Shown here piece by piece: positions 31,899 through 43,194 of a DNA stretch of 64,000 bases. How positions within the stretch are numbered: the first letter of the stretch is position 1; each line of letters opens with the position of its first letter. Under the pieces are notes generated by a model. It had not been told where the DNA came from. It was given only the letters and a program-made list of their open reading frames with translations, and did no database searches. Made by a program: the position numbers and the translations under genes. The stretch is from Gonapodya prolifera JEL478 (Eukaryota; Monoblepharomycota; Monoblepharidomycetes; Monoblepharidales; Gonapodyaceae), in assembly GCA_001574975.1 (NCBI GenBank), contig KQ965801.1, positions 189,301-253,300 of the forward strand. Reading direction: 5' to 3'.

Positions 31899-33141
31899 CT
31901 ACTGGTTTGCTACATGTAAGTAGGTTTCAAGTGGAGGTGGATCAACTCTTAATAGGTCCACCACCTGACTGCCATAAATACATGTGTGGCAGTTTGTAAG
32001 CAGTAGTGCCACCTTATAATAAAGTCCCAGTGGCTGCAAGAGCAGTTTCTTGTTCTTCTTAAAGTCAACCCATGCAAATAAAGCTAACACCTTCCCAAAA
32101 CACCACTCAACAGCAATCCTAACTGCACTCATGTCCGCGTTGTGCATCCTTTGAGCATCTGTAATCCTTGCAGAGCAAACCGGGGCAATTATAAGGGGGT
32201 TCCTGCCGTAGGCAGGGTCCCCATACAATTGGATGCGCCAACCATCTGGGAGACGTGCTGCAGCACGTATTGGTATGCAACCACCGCGATTCATAATAAA
32301 ATATCACTCACCATGGTTTATAAGTGTTTCCAACAGACCACTCTCCCAAAAAACCCGCGAATCGTGCCGTTTCCTGTTGTAAGGCCCTGAAATCTGCATG
32401 ATTCCGTCCATGATTAGCACCCCTTGAAACTTGATGGCATGTGTTCGCTTCCATCCAATGTACCAAAGCTCCTGACGGCAAATTAGACGTGCGATGGGGC
32501 ACACAGTACCATCAATGAACCCAAAAATAGTCTGGAGCGGAGCGCCAGTGGCATGAACAGCTGCACAACACTGCTCCAGATAGTCGGGCGTCATTAACTG
32601 GTCATCTCATGCCATAATGTGTCCAAATTGCTCCGCTATTCCAATTGCCGTCTCGTGGACGATCCGCGAAACTTGCGAGTGGTCCCACCCAAAGAAGATT
32701 GCGATCTCCCCAAGACGCCCAGTGTACGATAGGTGGTTGAGGAGCATGCACAACGCTGTTGTTCCGGGAAGCTTGAGCTGATTGGTGGTTGTGATGATAT
32801 CGGGGATGTGGAGGGCGGCGCAAAGGCAGTCCACATCCACCCAACTAATCTGCCACAGAACAAGTTAGATTAACAAAATAACTGTCTCAGAGCATCGATC
32901 CTTACCAGAAATGATAAAAATAATCCGCATCGCTCAATGATTCCAGGTCCAGCGGTTCCAATGTGAGACTCCGGACTGATGGCGGCGGCAAGACCACCAA
33001 GAGGCCAAGGACAGCTGCGATACGGACAGCAAGTGATGCGTCCTCCTCAGCTGTATCTGCTTCCACTGCCATGGGATGGTATCGCAGCATGTTGGTCTGG
33101 TATTGAGGGACGGCACACGGTACATTTCTTATGATGCGCAA
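31899..33141 (-). pseudogene. Harbinger DDE transposase, copy B
   Basis: Coding pieces from right to left: 33141-32905 (VEADTAEEDASLAVRIAAVL, SLSDADYFYHF), 32840-32304 (VDCLCAALHIPDIITTTNQL, SQVSRIVHETAIGIAEQFGH, FGFIDGTVCPIAR), then after an intron 32242-31899 (LYGDPAYGRNP, AVRIAVEWCFGKVLALFAW, ETYLHVANQ). All three catalytic acidic residues are present. At the second exon the join leaves a frame conflict (TG + A before ...GGATGTGGAC), and another lies near 32600, so the copy looks slightly damaged. Almost every residue is shared with copy C. Confidence 0.7.
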
Positions 33142-33164
33142 ACTAAAAGGTACTCAATAATTCC

Positions 33165-33260
33165 TCATGTGCCTCAGTAAACTTTATGGTGAAGTTTTTT
33201 TTTTTTGCGCAAACTCTCTATTAGAGAGTTTCTGTTACCGTAAAGTTTACTGTGGCACAC
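33165..33260. repeat. head-to-head termini of Harbinger copies B and C
   Basis: GCGCAAACTCTC, then TATTA, then GAGAGTTTCTG. Two element ends face each other across five bases that include TTA. Flanking TAAACTTTA..GTGAAG and CCGTAAAGTTTACTG are sub-terminal blocks in opposite orientation. A T13 run sits beside the B terminus. Confidence 0.7.
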
Positions 33261-33349
33261 AAGAAATTACTAAGTATATTTAAGTTTGTGCAAGATTAAA
33301 AATATACCGTGCGCCATCCCTCATTACTGTACCAATATGATGCAAGGCA

Positions 33350-34522
33350 ATGGAAACAGATACAGCTGAGGATGGCGCGTCACTTGCTGTCCGTATATCA
33401 GCTGTTCTCAGCCTCTTGATGGTCTCGGCGCCACCCTCATGCCGGAGTCTCACTTTGGAACCACTGGACATGGAATTGTTGACTGATGCCGATTATTTTT
33501 ATCATTTCCGGTATGGATCAATGCTCTGTGAGAGTTATTCTGTTCATCTAACTTGTTATGTGGCAGATTCAGTCGGGTGTGATGTGGACCGCCTTTGCGC
33601 TGCCCTCCACATCTCTGATATTGTCACAACCACCAATTGCCTCAAGATTCCCGGAACAACAGCACTGTGCATGCTCCTCATGTGCCTATTGTACCCTGGG
33701 CGTCTTGGGTACATCGCAATCTTCTTTGGAAGGGACCGCTCGCAAGTTTCGTGGATTGTCTACGAGACGGCAATTGGAATTGCGGAGCGATTTGGACACA
33801 TTATGGCATGGGGTGATCAGTTATTGACGCCGGAGTATCTTGAGCGGTGTTGTGCGGCCGTTCATGCTGCCGGCGCACCACTCCAGACTATTTTCAGATT
33901 CATTGATGGCACTGTGCGCCCCATCGTGCGTCCAATTTGTTATCAGGACCTTTGGTACAATGGATGGAAGCAAACGCACACTATGAAGTACCAAGGGGTG
34001 CTGATTGCGGACGGAATCATGCAGATTTCAGGGCTGTACAATGGGAAACGGCATGATGCGCAGATATTTTGGGAGAGTGGCCTGTTGGAAACACTTCTAA
34101 ATCATGGTGAGTGATATTTTATCATGAATTGCAGTGCTTGTATTCCAATATGCACTGCAGCACATCTCCCAGAAAGTTGGCGCATCCAATTGTATGGGGA
34201 CCCCGCCTACGGCCGGAACCCCTTTAAAATTGCCCCGTTTTGCTCTGCAAGGATTATGGCCATTCAGGCAATTCATAATGCAGACATGAGTGCTGTAAGG
34301 ATTGCTATTGAGTGGTGTTTTGGGAAGGTTTTGGCTTTGTTTGCATGGGTTGGCTTTAAAAAGAACCAGAAGCTGCTCTTGCAGCCTCTAGGACTTTATT
34401 ATAAGGTTGCAGTGCTGCTTACAAACTGCCATACATGTCTTCATGGTAGTCAGGTGGTGGACCTTTTCAGAGTTGATCCACTGCCGCTTGAAACCTACCT
34501 ACGCATAGCAAATCAGCAGTAA
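33350..34522 (+). pseudogene. Harbinger DDE transposase, copy C
   Basis: From ATG 33350 the frame is open through SLAVRISAVLSLLMV, CDVDRLCAALHISDIVTTTN, SQVSWIVYETAIGIAERFGH and FRFIDGTVRPI to 34106. A 54-nt intron (34107-34160) leads to 34161-34522: LPESWRIQLYGDPAYGRNP, AVRIAIEWCFGKVLALFAW. The catalytic D-D-E set is complete. At 33505-33565 the original intron lost frame: one extra T in GTGTGATGTGGAC means correct splicing gives a stop, although reading through the intron happens to stay open. Compared with copy B the first ~30 nt of coding are deleted. Mirror image of copy B. Confidence 0.7.
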
Positions 34523-34575
34523 AGTTATTTTGATGTAATTAAATAGGATTTGTTTATACAAACTAAGACCAAATG

Positions 34576-35594
34576 TCATTTGCGTCCATCTGCAACTAGT
34601 TTAGTTAATAGTGCTACTATTGCTTCATCTTTCCTCCGCACAGTGTCCTTGTCCTTCTCTTCACGTTCGAAACGGTCCTGTTCCAGTTGCGCCTTCATCC
34701 ATTCCACTTCCAGGAACTCCTTCCAAAGTCTACATCCTCCTCTGAAAATTGATCCGCATTTGTCCCTCTTTGGCTCTCTGCATCCGTTAAACCCTTCAAT
34801 ATGTCCATTACCTGGCTTTCGCCTATGTCCACCATCCTTGGCACTGCTTGGCCGGGATGGGGGTTGTCGCACTTGAGCTCTCCCCGTCTGATTCCGCCCC
34901 GTCCGTAGGTATCCTTTGACGCCTCTGCGTCCTGCACCTCTCCAATGATTGAGAGAGGAGGTCTGTCCAAGTGATTTGAAGAATCCATGAAGTGTTCAGT
35001 CAAATCAATCAAAAATTGGAATGTCACCTGATTCACTCACCTTGAACATACTGCTCATCCCGTTCCAATGCCTCCCGCCCATGTTTCTAATCCACTTTCT
35101 TGTTCTCTTTGTCCTGATACTGCATGTATGCCAATCACGCAGTTAGTTTGCATACGATTCCCAAATCCCGCAAACCCGAACACTCACCACGTCAAATCAC
35201 CCTCCAGTAATTGCTGCACCTCTGTAACATCTTTATCCACCCCTGCCAGCCTCTTGTGTTTCTCACAGTCCTCTTTTACCCATGTCAGTGCCCGATTCAG
35301 GGCAGTGTCAATGGGTTTCTACTTGACCCCCACCCATTCCACCCCAACAGCCTCCAAGTTTGCCACAATCCTCGTCTGCTTTTCCTTGATTGTCTCCTGC
35401 GTTCCTTTCCAGTACAGCGTGACGGCAATTGCTTCTGTATGCAAATCGCGCCACATTCCAGTTGGTTCCCTGACTTTCCCTATTAGCTTCCGAAACTGCG
35501 CGACACGGCCAGCACCAGCTGGTGTATTCGTAACATCTGTATTAAAAGCATGTATTCGAACAGATTCCGCTTTAAAAAATGGTGAATCGGCCAC
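34576..35594 (-). pseudogene. Harbinger accessory protein, copy C
   Basis: Mirror of the copy-B gene: core FRKLIGKVREPTGMW, LHTEAIAVTLYWKG, RIVANLEAVGVEWVGVK (35594-35319). A stop then follows at TAG 35319-35321, where copy B continues WKPIDTALN (TGG to TAG). Later pieces (RPPLSIIGEVQDAEA, MKAQLEQDRFEREEKD, LLTKLVADGRK) run to 34576 with frame changes. Probably inactive. Confidence 0.6.
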
Positions 35595-36098
35595 AAATCA
35601 TTGCATCAACACATTGGGGCAAGCGGTCCTCTGTACACGCCTGGATTCCCTATCCCGTGCTGAGCCAGCACGCCCTGTCCTTGCTCAAATGGGTTCTGAC
35701 CAGCTCCTGGTGGAAATTGGGAGGGCAGTTCGACGAAAGGGATTTGAAATCAGCCGCAATGGCAGTGTCAACACAGCGACGAGGGAGAGGTAAAACTTCA
35801 CACGGGACGGTAGAACTGACCTCTGTAATCCATTCTCTTCGATTGCGCCGCAGATTGTGAGATTCTGCATAAAATCAACAAGAAAATTGTCGAGGATATT
35901 GAATCGCCTGTAGGGCCATCCCAGGGTATATTTTCACCGTCAAATTTACTCGGGACTGCGCCACAGAGGTTCTAGAGTAAAATTTACGGTAAATTTTGGC
36001 TTTGCGCAAACTCTCCATTGAAATTTGATTTTCCAGCACCAGAGGTTACAGGATTTTCTTTGAAATATTTTTATTTTATAGTCGGATCAAATTATAGA

Positions 36099-36506
36099 TT
36101 ATGTCTGACACTTTGAGTGCTTCTGATGTTGCTTTGATAGAAACGCTCCAAAGTGAAAGTAAAATTCACAAATCTGGATGTTTTGACTTTGACCCAAGTT
36201 GTTTACTGTTGCAGTATCCCCTGAATACTCTGGGGGTGGCTCAATCTTAGGATCTTTGGCTGCACCACCCACTAATCTGGCAACAGCTGCAAGCTCTTGG
36301 CGAAGTTCTTCATTCTCCCTCTCAAGTTCCTGGACCTGAGAGCACAATGTTGGAATCATAACCACTTGTGATTCCAATCTCCTCAAGGTGGCAAATACAT
36401 TTTGAAACTCCACTCTAGACACATTGCCAGTACCAGTTAAACGCTCTAAAAATTCTCCTGAAGAAATAGGAAGGATAGGTTGGGGTGCAGGGGTATGGAT
36501 GTGCAC
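36099..36506 (-). pseudogene. coiled-coil / gag-like N-terminal fragment
   Basis: 135 residues: SGEFLERLTGTGNVSRVEF, a coiled coil (LCSQVQELERENEELRQELA), then KIEPPPEYSGD, a motif like those that begin retroelement gag domains. The rest of a gag does not follow. Possibly the 5' stub of a lost retroelement or a small host gene. Confidence 0.35.
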
Positions 36507-36801
36507 CCCATTATTGGAAGGGCAAGCTGACCAATATTACACGTTTCCAAAAAGGGCCAAAAAAGATGTGATGGAAACGTTGTAATGTTATTTTCGGAAA
36601 GTTCTAGAAACTCGGGTACATTTTATATTTGTAGAAGAAAATTTGACCAAATTTGATGAAAAATTCTTTATTCACGAGACCCCAAAACTCGAACGGAAAC
36701 CTGAAATGTTACGCACAATCTTCTTTAAGTGATATTCTGCAAAAGGAAGGATGTATTTGCAATTTCAAATTTCTTTTTTGCAAGAGTCTTGCCATTGGTT
36801 T

Positions 36802-36990
36802 CTAGTGAGCCTTTTCTTGCAGCAGTTTCATTATCTCCAGCTTCATTTTTGCACTTAATTTGAACTTTTCAGTTTCACTCTCAATCTTTCTCTTTTCAAT
36901 CCAGGAATCATTTTGCAACTTGATTCTCGTGAGCTCAAACTCTTCATTATCTGAAAACTTTCTCCTCAATTTAAAAGTTTCTGCCTTCAA
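36802..36990 (-). pseudogene. coiled-coil fragment related to the T5orf172 gene tails
   Basis: Reads FKLRRKFSDNEEFELTRIKL, then a Lys/Glu coiled coil. It matches the tail of T5orf172 copy 1 at 22061-22240 (LKRKFSKSEDFELRIKLEKD). No T5orf172 domain lies upstream here, so this is a third, fragmentary copy of that family's C-terminus. Confidence 0.5.
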
Positions 36991-37226
36991 GCTTCATCAA
37001 TGTATAATTGATGGCGAAATTGAACGAAAAAAACATAAACTAGATGTGAAGTTGAAAATAAATGAAATTCTAATTGAAAAGGGGTAAATGGAACTAGTAG
37101 AATGTCTTTTGAACTAAACCTGATTTTTAGACATTGAACTATTGCTGGATTTAAATCTATCATCTTTCTGAACTACGGTGTCCATTCATTTAAGTTTACG
37201 TCTTTCCCCTTCAAAGTTTAAGTAAT

Positions 37227-37917
37227 TTAACTAAAGGATGAACTAGTTTTACCACATAACTCGATACGTTCTGACCTATTTGCCGCTGAGTGCTTCCTTT
37301 TCTTTTGTTGCCCAGCTGTGGAACCCTCCTCCAACTCTTTTTCAGCATCAGAACTATTGCTGCTGCTGTTTTCTTCATTGTTTTCCAACGTGACAGCAGA
37401 AGTGTGAGTATCCTGGCGCTTTCTTTTCTTCCAACCAGTGGCCCTTCCAACATCCACATCATTCCCATCCTGGTCGACCAAAACCTTCGTTTTGTTTCGA
37501 TTTCCCCGGGCTATAATGACTTTGTCAAGAAAAAGCACAATTTTGTGCTCGAATGACATGGTCCCCATCTTCAAATCGACGTTCTTTGCACCAAGCACGC
37601 CACAAGTCCTGCCACGGTTCATAACCCTTGGCTGTTCCTCGTGGGCGCTCCGCAAGCTTGTGCTCAACAGCACGTCGAGCAGCAAGACGAAGATCCGCTG
37701 CGTTGACATCCGTTGCGGTGGTGTTTAAAGGTCCATCGCCACTGCAACCTCCCTCGCCCACATCATCACGAGGTTGCAGGGGTGCCGCGACACCTCTGAG
37801 CACCTGCCTTGCTGCCGTGAGGACAAAAGAGAAGGCCGAAACGGGGGAGTTGGTTGCCATCGCGCTGACCGGCCATCCTTGTTCCGTCAATGCCGAAAGA
37901 GACAATCCGCATGCCAA
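37227..37917 (-). pseudogene. crypton-like tyrosine recombinase, core-binding region (fragment)
   Basis: From the right: a low-complexity lead, then DLRLAARRAVEHKLAERPRG, then TAKGYEPWQDLWRAWCKERR, FEDGDHV. After a one-base shift near 37560 it continues HKIVLFLDKVIIARGN. The pattern TxxxYxxxxxxWxxWCxxxxFxDGxxV...xxLxFLxxVVIxRG is typical of the N-terminal SAM-like domain of Crypton/Ndc10-type recombinases in fungi. A Lys/Ser-rich tail follows (GWKKRKRQDTHTS, DAEKELEEG) and the catalytic domain is absent. Function lost; the family assignment is by pattern only. Confidence 0.45.
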
Positions 37918-37930
37918 AGCTCACCAGTAA

Positions 37931-38690
37931 AGATTCTCCGGTGCTGCTCCTCTCTGTACGACCACGATGTCGCTCTCTCCGGTCCAAAATCCTTCAAAGA
38001 ACGAAAAACGTCTGATCGCGTCCCGTTTGTGATTCCTGGCGCGCAGATGGGTGATTTCGTGCCGTTAAAGGGGGGGGGAAAGCGGGCGGACGAGGGTGTC
38101 GGTGGCCCGTGACCACTCTGACGGACCTGGCACTGATTCGGGTCAGTGACAAAATTTTGTGTTAGGTTCCGAATGCAAGTGGGTATCTTGACTGTGCAGG
38201 TTGAAATACCGAAAGGTATTTTAACCGTGGGTCATGACCTGACCCAAAGACCCATCACCCACGGTCAGCAGACTGCTGAGTTTATATTCGAGTGCGTACT
38301 TTCTATCGGTGGACTTGATCATCATATCACCCACCGAGGTCCACTTGCGAACCCCCCTTATCAATGAGTTGTCCGAGGGTCAATCGGACCTGCGAGACCT
38401 CCTTATGGCGAGTCGTGCAGGGAATCTTGTGGCTGACTCGTGGATTTGGTCACTTTGCGGACTCTTTTTCGGACAATTCGACTTCTATGGACCCAGACGA
38501 TTGATGGATAGTTCTGGTGTGACTATGCGTGGCGTCACAGGCGGTTGAGGGTTGGAGTGCGGCTGGGAGACACCCGGTTGAGGAGGGAGAGGGCACTGAA
38601 GACGACGTTCTTCGGAGGCGGAAAGAGTGAGATAACCTTCTGGCTGGATTTCTTCTGACTGGATTTCACCGTGAATCGAACACTGGAGAA
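37931..38690. other. no gene recognised
   Basis: Moderate GC with a G9 run near 38071. Open frames on both strands lack family features. The inverted pair GGGTCATGACCTGACCC...GGGTCA near 38229-38245 is the only notable local structure. Confidence 0.35.
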
Positions 38691-38899
38691 GTGTTTTCGA
38701 GGAGTGATGTTGACCGATCGAGAGATTTGACGGAATCGCGGCGAGAAGTGGACGTTCATGCACCTTCGCGCCCGTCAGTACATCGCGAGAACAGCTATGA
38801 GTCTTATGAACATGATCGCGAGCGAACTCTGCGTGATTCTGAGATGCGGCGTGCGTCCAGCGGTACAACCGGATTGGGAGTGATCGATTATGGATTTTA

Positions 38900-40148
38900 T
38901 GCGTTTCAGTCACACTGCTTCATGCTACAACGCTATCCCTATCCGTTTTCGACGAAGCTGACCACGGACTCTGGTTTCAGGATTTCGAGATGGCATTTCG
39001 CGGTGTACCTGAGGGGCGATGTGTGCGCTCTTCATAAATTCGATCAGCGTTAATGAACCGAACATTCTGGAAAGAGTGCAAGCAATGAACGAGTACGACC
39101 AGGGCATGTGGGAGGATTTGAAGGATCGTGTGTTGTGTGAGTTTCGGAAATGGCAAAAGACATTTCAGGAGGAGGATGAAGACTGGTGTGAGATTCTTAC
39201 AAGAAGGGCAACTGCAGCAGCATTTGAGCATTGGCTGATGAGGTTGTGAAGGCGGCTAAACAGAGGGTGGAGAGGAACCTATCAACAGAGAAGCGTGCAT
39301 GATTGGAGGTTGCGAGAACACTGACAGAGCATGAACGGCATCGGTTTGGAGAACACCTGGAAAAGATGAATATTGGGGGCGTTTGTGACGTGAGTTGGGA
39401 CGAGTTTAAGGATTCTGTTCGGTTTGCTTGTAGTGAGCGGCGAGGGCGAACAAAGGAATTGGAGACAGTTCTAGCGGTTCAGGAGTACGATGAAGAGATT
39501 CTTAACGTGATACAACCGTCGCTGAGAGAGCTCAAGGAGAAGTTTCTGGCGTTATCGGCAGCACAGATGCGCACATTCAGTGAGGAGCGCGAGGGTCAGA
39601 TCATCTGTGTTGGATGGCTACTATTAGCGTACCACCCAGATGCAGTGCGTTCTGTTGCTGGTGGCTTGGTCTTTTTTGCGGTGGAAAATCGAAATGGAAG
39701 GGGGAGTGACGACAGAATGGATTTTGAGCGAGCATCGGAGACTTAGATCGCCTGACGAATCAATCCAGAGAGCACCATATCAGCATCTAAGAGGCAAGAG
39801 GATCGTTAAGATCAGGTTTCTATCATCCCAAGACGGGTTGTGGTTTGCTTTTGGTGTCAAGGGGTTGGACATGAAATACAGGTTTGCATTTCTTATGTGG
39901 ACTATCGGAGGCATGGGCTTGTTCAAGAGGTGCAGATTATCAGGAAGACTCATATGTGGTACCAGGATGGAAGTCATGTTCGCAGTGCAGATTATGCGAT
40001 GTGCAGCTTGCGTGAAGCGGTTGATAACTGGCTTGAGAATCACCAGCAGAGCTCGAACATTTTTGTGTCCACCGCACCAATATGTGTGTTGTGTGACCAG
40101 AAGCTTGATGAACTTGAGCCGGTGATGATCTTCAAAGCTGACCTTTGA
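38900..40148 (+). pseudogene. gag-like gene with CCHC zinc knuckle (frameshifted)
   Basis: Successive frames read as one protein: NEYDQGMWEDLKDRVLCEFR (39085-39250), TEHERHRFGEHLEKMN..., LREFxxxF-like LRELKEKFLALSAAQMR, IICVGWLLLAYHPDAVR (39303-39660). Then at 39837-39880 VVCFWCQGVGHEIQVC, a C-x2-C-x4-H-x4-C knuckle. After it comes a Cys-containing segment (FVSTAPICVLCDQKLDELEP) to the stop near 40146. Helical capsid-like part plus a knuckle suggests a retroelement gag. No reverse transcriptase, protease or LTR is visible. Frame breaks near 39250, 39680 and 39830. Confidence 0.45.
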
Positions 40149-40740
40149 GGAACCCTGGACATTGAACGAGGAACATCGACTGTTAGCGAGTTGTCTAGTG
40201 TGGATTTTGAAGAAGAGACGAAGTTTTCGGCGATGAGATGCTGTAATCACCAGTAATGATTGGATCACTAGTGTGGAGGAGACAGCGGAACGTCCGGCAG
40301 AAGTGGCTTGCGTTGAGAAGCTTGGAGACTCGTGGACAGGAGCTGTTGCGGAGACGAGACGCTTGGAAGATTTGGACGTGTGCGAATCACCGACGTTTTC
40401 ATTGACTTCGAGCAACCACGACTTCAAAGAGAAGCCCGCGCAGAGCAATCAATCAACATCGCATGGCATCGTTCCTGCTGTCAGGCGAGGTGGCGTGCTT
40501 ACGATTGTGATTGGAAGTGTGAGGAATGTTGGAACTTGTGAGTTGAAACACGTGAACACTTGGGCGAGACATGGCTATTGGATTCGAGAGTGCAAGAGGA
40601 TTCGAAGCTTGAGAACGATTGCATGAGACTGGATTCGACTTGGTTGGCGGATTCGGTACACGAAGTTTTCACTCTAGGAAGAACGTCTGGTCAGTTTCTA
40701 AATGAGACCAAATGGTCGAGAAGGAGCTAGCAAGATGGTA
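40149..40740. other. no gene recognised
   Basis: Follows the gag-like gene; an open frame (40273-40626) shows no domain. It may be the remainder of the same element. Confidence 0.3.
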
Positions 40741-40741
40741 A

Positions 40742-41766
40742 GTGTCCCAGTTACAAATTTCACCTCCCAGTCTCTCCCTCGTCGTCGTTGGGAAAATTAG
40801 TTTTGCTGGACGTAAAGCGTATTTTGATCAAACATCTCTTCGCAGAACTTCGCCATTTATCACTTCAAACCAAAGCATCAAAGGAATTTCAAATTTTTCA
40901 TTCATCATTCTTACAACTTTGATGTAGATGAATCTTGGATCCAGATTTTGGAAGAGAGGTGGGAAGTGTTTGCATTCCAGAATGGAAGAAGGATGGGCCG
41001 ATTTTGTTGCGTGGTTTCTGTTTTTTGTTATTTTGGTTGTTTTTGGGTGCCCGATTCGTCTTCCGCCTTTCTCTTTCGGAGTGTGAAGAATTCACAGAGT
41101 TTGCTTTGGCGCTGGTGTAATTGGTTTGTTGCAACGACCACAAGGTTTTGCACTAGGAGAAATTTCTGGTATCTGGAGAGAAATAAAATTAGTCAACTGG
41201 ACTTGGACAAAATTTTGTCCAGAAATTACTTTCGCAAACTGGTACAGAGTAGATTGGATTGAATCAAATTTTGTGTCCCCTTACGGAATTAGAAATGACA
41301 AAAAGTACGCTTTTTGAGATTTTTATTTTGGGACTGAAATTTTTCATTTTTTTGTATCGAAAAACGAAAAATCAATTTCACTCAAACCTAGATGAAACAA
41401 TTTTTTGTTTTCGGTGAACAAATATTTGAGGAAAAACGTAAATAAAAATTTTCAGTCAGCTGCTTCTCTCTTAGCTTCTTTTAGCTTCCTCTGCAAGTCC
41501 GCAATGACTAAAACTTTTGGATCCACTGTAGAAGATGTGATGAAGTTATTTCGTAAAATTTTGACTATCAGGTACTCTTCGCATTACTTCACCATTTATC
41601 ACTTTTCAAAAAAAAGCATCAAAAGCACTTCAATTTTTGTGCACATTAGTCTCACAATGCCATTGCTTCCAGGAGTAACAATTGAAGATTTCGAGATCCA
41701 CATAAGAACACAAACATTGGCTGAAATAGAGGAAGTAATAGAGGAAGCAAGCTGCAGGAAGAGCTG
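40742..41766 (+). repeat. two diverged copies of a gene 5' region
   Basis: 40845-40920 and 41580-41660 share TTCGC(A/.)TTA(C)TTCACCATTTATCACTT..., AAAGCATCAAA, ATTTTT and TCT(T/C)ACA just before an ATG. Only the second continues into an open frame (MPLLPGVTIEDFEIHIRTQT, stop 41765-41767). The blocks look like the upstream part of one small AT-rich gene that was duplicated. Confidence 0.4.
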
Positions 41767-42107
41767 AAGTGGAAGAGGGGTAGCGCAATGCATAAGAATT
41801 TTATCAAGTTTCTATTTACGTTTGTGACTCCCTGGATTTGTCGAGTTTAATGGTCACTTCTTTAGGGTTTCTACGTTCATTCGTTAAATTACGAGGCACC
41901 TCTTCAACAGCCCTAATGCAAATTATTGAAAAATAATGGTTCAAACCACAATGTACAGATATTGAGCACCATCTCAAAGTTCATGTTCGTATACTATAAA
42001 GAACGCAAATTTTACCCTGGAGCGCGACGCAAATCATGTATTTGTCGACGCAACTCCATATTTTCCCCTAGATAGCGATGCAATTCATGTTAAGGTTTCA
42101 GGATTGT
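41767..42107. other. intergenic, no gene seen
   Basis: AT-rich. The motif GCGACGCAA(T/A)TCATGT recurs at about 42023 and 42073 (GCGCGACGCAAATCATGT / GATGCAATTCATGT). No coding potential noted. Confidence 0.35.
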
Positions 42108-42696
42108 TTACGGATTGCACACCGTCTGAACTGCACCTTCGAGGTGTCCGACATCCCTTTGTTTGTTCATGCATTTGGCTACCACTTCTTCCATTTGCTT
42201 GATGCGGCTGGTCATTTGCGCTTCCAGAATGACATTATCATATTTTAGTTTTTCGGAGTCAACGTTGTGCAACGCGATTTCGTGAATCGCATCGTCCCGT
42301 TCTTTCGTAGTCTTCTCCAGTTCCCCATGATTTGCGATTTGCTCCCATAGACTTTGCCTTTCATGCGCCCATAAGACATTTTCACTACAAAGGTCTTCAA
42401 TTTGCTCAGATAGCCTTTTCCTTTCGCGCACCCACATCACGTTTTCTGGAGTTGCAGGGATGACGCTTCCTTCACCGCTTGAGACATCTGCTTCACTGTT
42501 GCGTTCCTCCTCTGGGGTCGCAGGAATCAAGAATAACTCTGGTCCTGTTTCTGATGCAAGAGTCGTATCCCCCGCCAAATCCTTTGCAGGTAGTAGACAA
42601 ACGGGATGTGAGTAGATATTAAGTAGGGCACATAATGGAAATAGTTACCTGTTGCCGGCCAATATCGCATAGGAGGTCAAGAACAACTGTCTTCAT
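42108..42696 (-). CDS. small acidic coiled-coil protein, two exons
   Basis: Exons 42649-42696 and 42108-42581 (67-nt intron with GTAAC donor and TTTGTC...TGCAAAG end) give 173 residues: MKTVVLDLLCDIGRQQ, an acidic stretch with a duplicated PATPE motif (LIPATPEEE, VIPATPENV), then a long coiled coil with near-repeats NVMWVRERKRLSEQIEDL and NVLWAHERQSLWEQIANH. No family recognised. An upstream minus-strand frame at 42693-42900 (VGGGLRYQNFLGACSDIHRR) may be an earlier exon, so the start is uncertain. Confidence 0.5.
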
Positions 42697-43173
42697 TCTG
42701 CATCTTCTGTGGCAACGTTCTTTGCCCAATTGTCATAAACCGATGGTTCCCTGCAGTCTGATGCAGTGACACTTCTGGATCGACAATGCACAATGTACGC
42801 CACAATTCCTGATCGTCGATGTATATCACTGCATGCACCGAGGAAATTTTGGTATCTCAACCCTCCGCCGACTTCTTCTTTGGGTACTGTTGCAGCACTT
42901 GAAAGAAAAGACAAACAAAGGGTGAGTGGAATGCTTTCCGAAGAGGGTTGAGCAGCCATTCGACCCAAGCATGAACATTTGAAGCGATCCGTCGTTGACA
43001 GTTTCGGAATCGTTGTCGGTATTAAAATCAATGATCACATCGTCAGGGTCCTCCTCAAGGCCTTCCCATCTTTTTGCGTCTTCCTCCATTTAGCGATGCT
43101 TGCCAAATAGCTGTCCCGAAACCCTTTCAGCGACAATTTTCTCGAGCAATCGAGCTCGGCGTCGTCAGGGTTT
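42697..43173 (-). other. possible upstream exons, unresolved
   Basis: Minus-strand frames at 43089-42930 (EEDPDDVIIDFNTDNDSET) and 42900-42697 look protein-like but I found no clean splice joining them. They may be the 5' part of the coiled-coil gene. Confidence 0.3.
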
Positions 43174-43194
43174 GGGGGGGGGGGGGGGGGGGGG
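43174..43194 (+). repeat. 21-base poly-G tract
   Basis: An uninterrupted run of 21 G. It sits between unresolved sequences and may be a real homopolymer or an assembly artefact; it makes frames across it unreliable. Confidence 0.9.

Larger units (their letters stand above)
28174..36016. mobile_element. composite of three PIF/Harbinger elements (copies A, B, C)
   Basis: The ends carry related inverted termini: left GGGAGTTTGCGCA at 28174, preceded by TTA; right TGCGCAAACTCTCC ending at 36016. Sub-terminal blocks (CCTC.GTGGCGCAG.CCGAG, ATTTGACGGT) also match as reverse complements. Inside are three copies of the usual two genes in convergent order: a trihelix/Myb-like accessory gene and a DDE transposase. 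Copies B and C meet at 33219-33223 (ACTCTC-TATTA-GAGAGT), each contributing a terminus, so 30545-33218 and 33224-35875 are a diverged inverted duplication. Copy A has lost its right end and copy B its left end, joined between about 30480 and 30545. Confidence 0.75.
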
